Positions 59,504-64,000 of a DNA stretch of 64,000 nucleotides are shown here, piece by piece. Source of the DNA: Megalobrama amblycephala (taxonomy: Eukaryota > Chordata > Actinopteri > Cypriniformes > Xenocyprididae); NCBI RefSeq assembly GCF_018812025.1, contig NC_063058.1:23157797-23221796 (forward strand), read 5' to 3'. Position numbers and translations under genes: made by a program. Under the pieces are notes generated by a model. The model had not been told where the DNA came from and ran no database searches. It saw only the letters and a list, made by a program, of their open reading frames with translations. Positions within the stretch are counted from its first letter, which is position 1, and every line of letters starts with the position of its first letter.

Positions 59504-62500
59504 TCATTCCGTGAGCACTGTTCTGATGGGAATCCCTGTGTTTGAGAAGAAATGAGAAAGGAAATGAAAGTCAATCAGAAACTGATCAATGTAAATTAAA
59601 ATGGAGATGAGCTATGTGACAAAATAACACATCATGATCGCAGTACAGTCATAACAATATGTGTAAACTTAAACATATTAATCATACTACAGTCTTCTGT
59701 GCATACAATTATTTAAAAGTTATTTAAACATCTAGAACTTGAAAAATTGTTCTTCATGCAACACTGACATTTGATTCCAAATCTGTCAATCTGTGTTTTA
59801 CAGTGGTCAACATTTGGATCAAAAAAGTTGATCAAAGTTATCCTAAGAAGAAGGTTTTAGGACAACTTTGATGAAAGATTTTAATCCACTTCAAATATTG
59901 ACTGTAGTATTTAGCTGAAAATAGTTTAAGAGCTAAACATATTCTGAATCACTGGCATAACTGTGACCATTTGTGTACCAAAGTCCAGAGAGGGAGGGTT
60001 ATTATGATAATAACGTGACTTATTCATGTTTCCTTATATTTATTTTTATTATTATTACAAATTTTATTACATAAACAGAAACATTGCACAACAGTTAAAC
60101 TGTGGTGCATGTAACTGTGGAACATGTAACAAAAATGCATGGATTTCAGAATGCGTTTGGCAACTGGACAACCTTGGAATAATATATTGATGTGATTATT
60201 CATATAACGAGTTTTGCGCCATACAAATTATGGGAGTTTCCCGGGAGACCTAACAAAATGGGAGGGGGGAGGAAGATGGGTGAGAAATACAGGAGACTCC
60301 TGGGAAAAACTTGAGTGTTGACAGGTATGATCACTGGGCATCATGAAAAATGAGTATTGATCTATTTAAACAACAAAAACAACATCCTGAACACCATGGG
60401 TTATATGTAGTTAGTGTAGAGCTTTTCTGGCTGTTCAGTGTAAATAAGCAATATCACCATACTGACTACTCTCTTGATCAAGAAACACATTTTAATATCA
60501 GCTATACAGCCATACTCTGTTAGCTAGTCTCATTTCTATTATTGCAATATACTGTATGTCATGAGATTGAAAGGTTGAGGTTAAAAAAAAACAACATTAG
60601 AGTCTATCCAAATAATAAGCCGTGGATTAACAAAGATCTGAAACATTACCTAAACATGAAGAAAATTGCCTTCTTGCAGAATGATCAGCAGAAAGTAAAA
60701 GAGTTAAACAAAGCAGTAAAACGTAAGATAAAAGATGCACAGAATGAATATAAAGAGAATGTTGAAGAGAAATTAAAAACGGGGAATGTAAGAGATGCAT
60801 GGAAGGGTTTAAATACAATGATGGGTAGACAAAAGAAAAGAGTTCAAAAACATGAAGACCCTCATTGTCTTGCAAATAATCTTAATATTTTTTATTCACT
60901 ATTTGATAATGATTTTAATGATGATGATTTGTCTGTTAGTAATGAATTAATGATGACCATGACTCAATCACAGCCTATGATTATACAGGAGAGGGAGGTT
61001 GTCACAGTGCTTCGTAAAGTTAAACCGTATAAGGCATCTGGCCCAGATGGCCTGAAGGGGAAAGTCCTGAAAGAATGTGCAGCACAACTTGGACATGTGT
61101 GGACAAGGTTATTTCAAATCTTCCTGAACAATGGTTTTGTACCATTAGCCTGGAAGAATTCCATTGTCATCCCGGTGCCGAAAATACCTAATGCTAAATC
61201 TCTCAAAGACTTTCGCCCAATCGTACTCACATCTATTCTGTGTAAATGTATGGAGCGCATAGTATGTAAGGAATTGTTATCCCAAATCGAGACATGCATA
61301 GACCCCATGCAATTTGCCTATCGGGCAAATAGGAGCACTGTGGATGCCTCTCTTACTCTTTTAAATAAGGTTCAAAATCATCTAGATAATTCAAATTCCT
61401 ATGTTCGAATACTCTTCATGGATTTCTCATCCGCTTTCAATACTGTCCAACCTCATCTTCTTTTAAAGCGCCTCTATGAGTCAGGTGCTAGTAGTTGGAT
61501 GATTTTATGGATTAAGGAGTTTTTAAAAGGTCGCCCTCAGCGAGTTTGTGTTAATAATGTTATGTCGGATTGCTTGGTTTTAGATACTGGGGTACCGCAG
61601 GGATGTGTACTGTCTCCAATACTTTTTTCCGTATACATAAATGAACTGAAGTGCAATGACGATAACCTTACCCTTATAAAATATGCCGATGATATGGCAT
61701 TGGTTTCATGTCAGAAAGAAATGAACTGCACCTCATATTTTGAGTATATTGACAGTATTATTTGTTGGTTTGAGAGTAGTTTTTTATATCTTAATATTGG
61801 AAAGACAAAGGAGCTATGTTTGAGAAATCAGTTGAGAAGAGTAGATACCGTATCTGAATATAAACCAGTTGTTATAAAGGAAAAAACTGTAGAGCAGGTC
61901 TTGAATTTTAAATATTTGGGTACAATTATAGATGAGAAACTTAATTTTGAAAGTAATGTGGAGTACATTCATAAAAAAGCACGACAACGCTTGGGTCTCC
62001 TCAGGAAACTGAGAAGCTTTAATATCGGTCAGCAGACCCTAACCATGTTATATCGATCAATGATAGAGAGTATTCTCACATATAATATTGTTTCATGGTA
62101 CGGCAATCTAACATTAAAACAAAAGAACAAACTCTCACAAATAATTAATCAAGCAAATAAGATTACTGGACAAAAACAACAGCCACTTCAGTGCTTGTTC
62201 GATCATTTCATGGGTAAAATGGCAATTGCGATTTTTAAAGATAACACACATCCTCTTCACTCTGCTTTTGAATTGCTCCCATCTGGACGTAGACTAAAAA
62301 TTCCCTTGGCTAGAAAAAATGTCTTTAAAAGATCTTTTTTTCCATTGGCAGTGATTATCTTGAATCGTACAGTATTTTAATTGAAATGATAGAATGGCTG
62401 TTGATATTTTTAATTTTTCTTTCTTACAGTGTTTAATTATAGAATTGTGTTGTTGATGTGTGATGTGATTTCTAAGTAGTGAATGTATGTTACAGTGTCA

Positions 62501-63255
62501 AAGAAAAATTTCCTCTCTGTGAAAACAGACTGGACAATAAAGTTCAATCCAATCCAATCCAATCCAACAAAAAAACATGCAAGGCACCAAAACATATGAT
62601 GGCCAGCCAATTCCATGTTAATTAAACTGATATAAATGGTTTATAATGATAACAAAGTAAAACTTTAGGGTATGCAATTCTCAATATTAACTAGCTGCTT
62701 ATTAGCATGCATATTAGTAGCCTGTTTATTAATACTTATAAAGCACATATTACTTATTTATTCTGTATGACTAAAATTTTACATCCCTTAATTCTACCCC
62801 ATACCTAAACTACCTTACTAACTATTCATTAGAAGTAATTAGGAGTTTGAGGTAAAAGTCACAGTTAATAGTTAGTTAATAGTGAGAATTAGACACTAAA
62901 GTGTGACCAAAAACAATTCCAGCTTATACTCACAGGGAGAAAACACATGTAAAATCAGCACAGATACGGCAAAGAAGCATTCAGAGGGAAATATGATGAT
63001 TCTCAGATCTCCCACTGCACGTTCACCATTAACTGAGGATGAGAATGAAAATATTACACAATAACTTCATTCATTTGTGTTAAATATTTAAATCCTGGCA
63101 CCACAAAACACTGAACAACCATCTACGAGATAGTTTTCACTCACTTGTTGTCAGTATCAGTTCTGTCAACAGTACAACAGAGTTCAGTAAAACAAGACCA
63201 ACAGCTCCAATCAGATACACAGGAACAATGTTGGAGAAATCCTCTGCCATGTAGT
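59504..63255 (-). CDS. Unidentified transmembrane protein, 3' exons
   Basis: Minus-strand exons with good splice sites: 63145-63255 (37 residues, YMAEDFSNIVPVYLIGAVGL then VLLNSVVLLTELILTT, donor gtgagt), 62934-63032 (NGERAVGDLRIII, FPSECFFAVSVLILHVFSP, donor gtgagt) and 59504-59535 (WIPIRTVLTE, stop). All introns are phase 1, as in many immunoglobulin-superfamily receptors. Two hydrophobic stretches, the first with a Glu inside, look like membrane segments. If an extra exon lies between the last two, the final exon could instead be read in another frame (DSHQNSAHGMILSS to PDYPTLNV). The protein is not identified; the rest of the gene lies right of the window. A LINE occupies its last intron. 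Confidence 0.4.
60530..62568 (+). mobile_element. L2/CR1-type LINE, 5' truncated
   Basis: Only the reverse transcriptase part and 3' region remain (2.0 kb). The 3' end has AATAAA at 62536-62541 and finishes with a short AATCC repeat (62545-62568), typical of CR1/L2 elements that end in a microsatellite instead of poly(A). The 5' boundary is approximate. 5' truncation is the usual outcome of incomplete reverse transcription. It lies in an intron of the putative minus-strand membrane gene, antisense to it. Confidence 0.85.
60542..62380 (+). CDS. LINE reverse transcriptase, open frame (612 codons)
   Basis: The frame runs without a stop from 60542 to 62380. Linker: VYPNNKPWINKDLK (about 21-34). 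Reverse transcriptase: SGPDGLKGKVLKE, IPVPKIPNAKSLKDFRPIVL, MDFSSAFNTVQPHLL (motif A, Asp about 294), TGVPQGCVLSPILF (motif B, about 349-362), YADD at 381-384 (motif C), then FKYLGTIIDEKL (thumb). The catalytic residues are intact. The endonuclease domain is missing, and the apparent start is just the first in-frame ATG after truncation, so the copy cannot retrotranspose by itself. The open frame implies a fairly recent insertion. Confidence 0.88.
   Translation: MQYTVCHEIERLRLKKNNIRVYPNNKPWINKDLKHYLNMKKIAFLQNDQQKVKELNKAVKRKIKDAQNEYKENVEEKLKTGNVRDAWKGLNTMMGRQKKRVQKHEDPHCLANNLNIFYSLFDNDFNDDDLSVSNELMMTMTQSQPMIIQEREVVTVLRKVKPYKASGPDGLKGKVLKECAAQLGHVWTRLFQIFLNNGFVPLAWKNSIVIPVPKIPNAKSLKDFRPIVLTSILCKCMERIVCKELLSQIETCIDPMQFAYRANRSTVDASLTLLNKVQNHLDNSNSYVRILFMDFSSAFNTVQPHLLLKRLYESGASSWMILWIKEFLKGRPQRVCVNNVMSDCLVLDTGVPQGCVLSPILFSVYINELKCNDDNLTLIKYADDMALVSCQKEMNCTSYFEYIDSIICWFESSFLYLNIGKTKELCLRNQLRRVDTVSEYKPVVIKEKTVEQVLNFKYLGTIIDEKLNFESNVEYIHKKARQRLGLLRKLRSFNIGQQTLTMLYRSMIESILTYNIVSWYGNLTLKQKNKLSQIINQANKITGQKQQPLQCLFDHFMGKMAIAIFKDNTHPLHSAFELLPSGRRLKIPLARKNVFKRSFFPLAVIILNRTVF
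62655..62910. mobile_element. Short MITE
   Basis: ACTTTAGGGTATGCAATTCTCA near 62662 is mirrored by TGAGAATTAGACACTAAAGT near 62883. The middle is AT-rich with no coding frame. It is a familiar cyprinid MITE pattern. Confidence 0.55.
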
Positions 63256-64000
63256 CTAAAACATTAAAGAAACAAACAATTTGACAAATTTTCTGTAGCA
63301 ACATTAAAATAACTGCTTAAATATCTACTGTGCACAAGATTGTAAGAAATGTAACATCAACTTCTTTGTATTATAAGTTGTTTTTGTTTTGTCTTGCTAT
63401 TATTAATAGTAGTATTATTATTTAATATTTTTAATTATTGATTAACTCATACATCCTGCCATTAATGCTGTTCTCAGCTCCAGTTTCACAATTTAGCGAC
63501 CCCTCATGGTGACATCAGTGTATTTAAGCAGAGCGTGTGCTGTTCAGCCATTTTGTTGGAGATATATCCAGCTGCAGACCCGCAGCACCACGGGCAGTTC
63601 CAGAACCGCAGCCACAGAATGGAAGTGAGGGGCGGGGCTTAACAGTCATATTTGCGCTGCCCATACATGTCATTTTCTTTTGTTAAATATAAGTTGTTTT
63701 TACATGGATTTTGATCGGATCGATGTCTACAGTATTTAACAACAATACTTTTAAATAAAGTCATTTTTCTGTTCATATAGGCCTAATATGCATAAGATAT
63801 CATGATGTACAATGAGGAGTTTTAATTACCATGTTAATGGGTAATACAAACTGATAGTCGATCATGTTTTGTTAAGGCATGAATTAATTTGTAAAAAACT
63901 GTGAACAAATACTTTTAACCATATAATTTTGAAAATATATTAATAATTGTGTAACAATATAGTAAAATGTCTCCATTGACTATGTGATATTATTTCGGTA
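63256..64000. other. Intron or upstream of the membrane gene, repeat-like
   Basis: A repeat-like stretch at about 63475-63640 (AATTTAGCGACCCCTCATGG) is present. No further exon could be supported. Confidence 0.35.

Overview
This window is from a teleost fish genome, most likely a cyprinid (zebrafish/carp group). Two intron-containing vertebrate genes reconstruct completely: sema7a on the minus strand and commd4 on the plus strand. Most of the remaining DNA is a dense, nested set of fish transposable elements (hAT, piggyBac, other TTAA-target elements, Tc1, L2/CR1 LINEs, an LTR element and a PIF/Harbinger-like element). Nothing looks bacterial or phage-like, and I see no tRNA, rRNA or CRISPR array.

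Layout. 1-2.8 kb: a dead L2/CR1-type LINE (minus) cut by two hAT MITEs with perfect 8-bp target duplications. 3.5-9.9 kb: four small phase-compatible exons of an unidentified minus-strand gene, separated by MITEs and a 2.1-kb hAT element. 10.5-21.3 kb: a thicket of nested transposons, including a hAT that carries a piggyBac derivative keeping only its cysteine-rich C-terminal finger. 21.3-25.4 kb: a Harbinger-like element that hosts a 2.05-kb non-autonomous LTR retrotransposon with a gag-like reading frame. 25.4-28.4 kb: AT-rich, almost featureless sequence with one candidate exon.

28.4-41.3 kb: sema7a in 14 coding exons (631 codons, all splice phases consistent), with introns full of transposons and a 42-bp minisatellite. 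41.3-42.4 kb: a 1.1-kb divergent interval, then commd4 in 8 coding exons (199 codons) to 47.9 kb; one of its introns holds a Tc1 copy broken by a second insertion. 48.3-55.1 kb: three head-to-tail copies of a fish interspersed repeat, the third probably containing assembly errors. 55.1-58.9 kb: transposase-family fragments. 59.5-63.3 kb: 3' exons of an unidentified transmembrane protein on the minus strand, with a 5'-truncated LINE bearing an open reverse transcriptase frame in its intron.

sema7a encodes a GPI-anchored semaphorin (sema, PSI and Ig domains, signal and anchor peptides). commd4 encodes a COMM-domain protein of the endosomal Commander/CCC machinery. They are transcribed away from each other and may share regulatory DNA; nothing in the sequence suggests a shared pathway.
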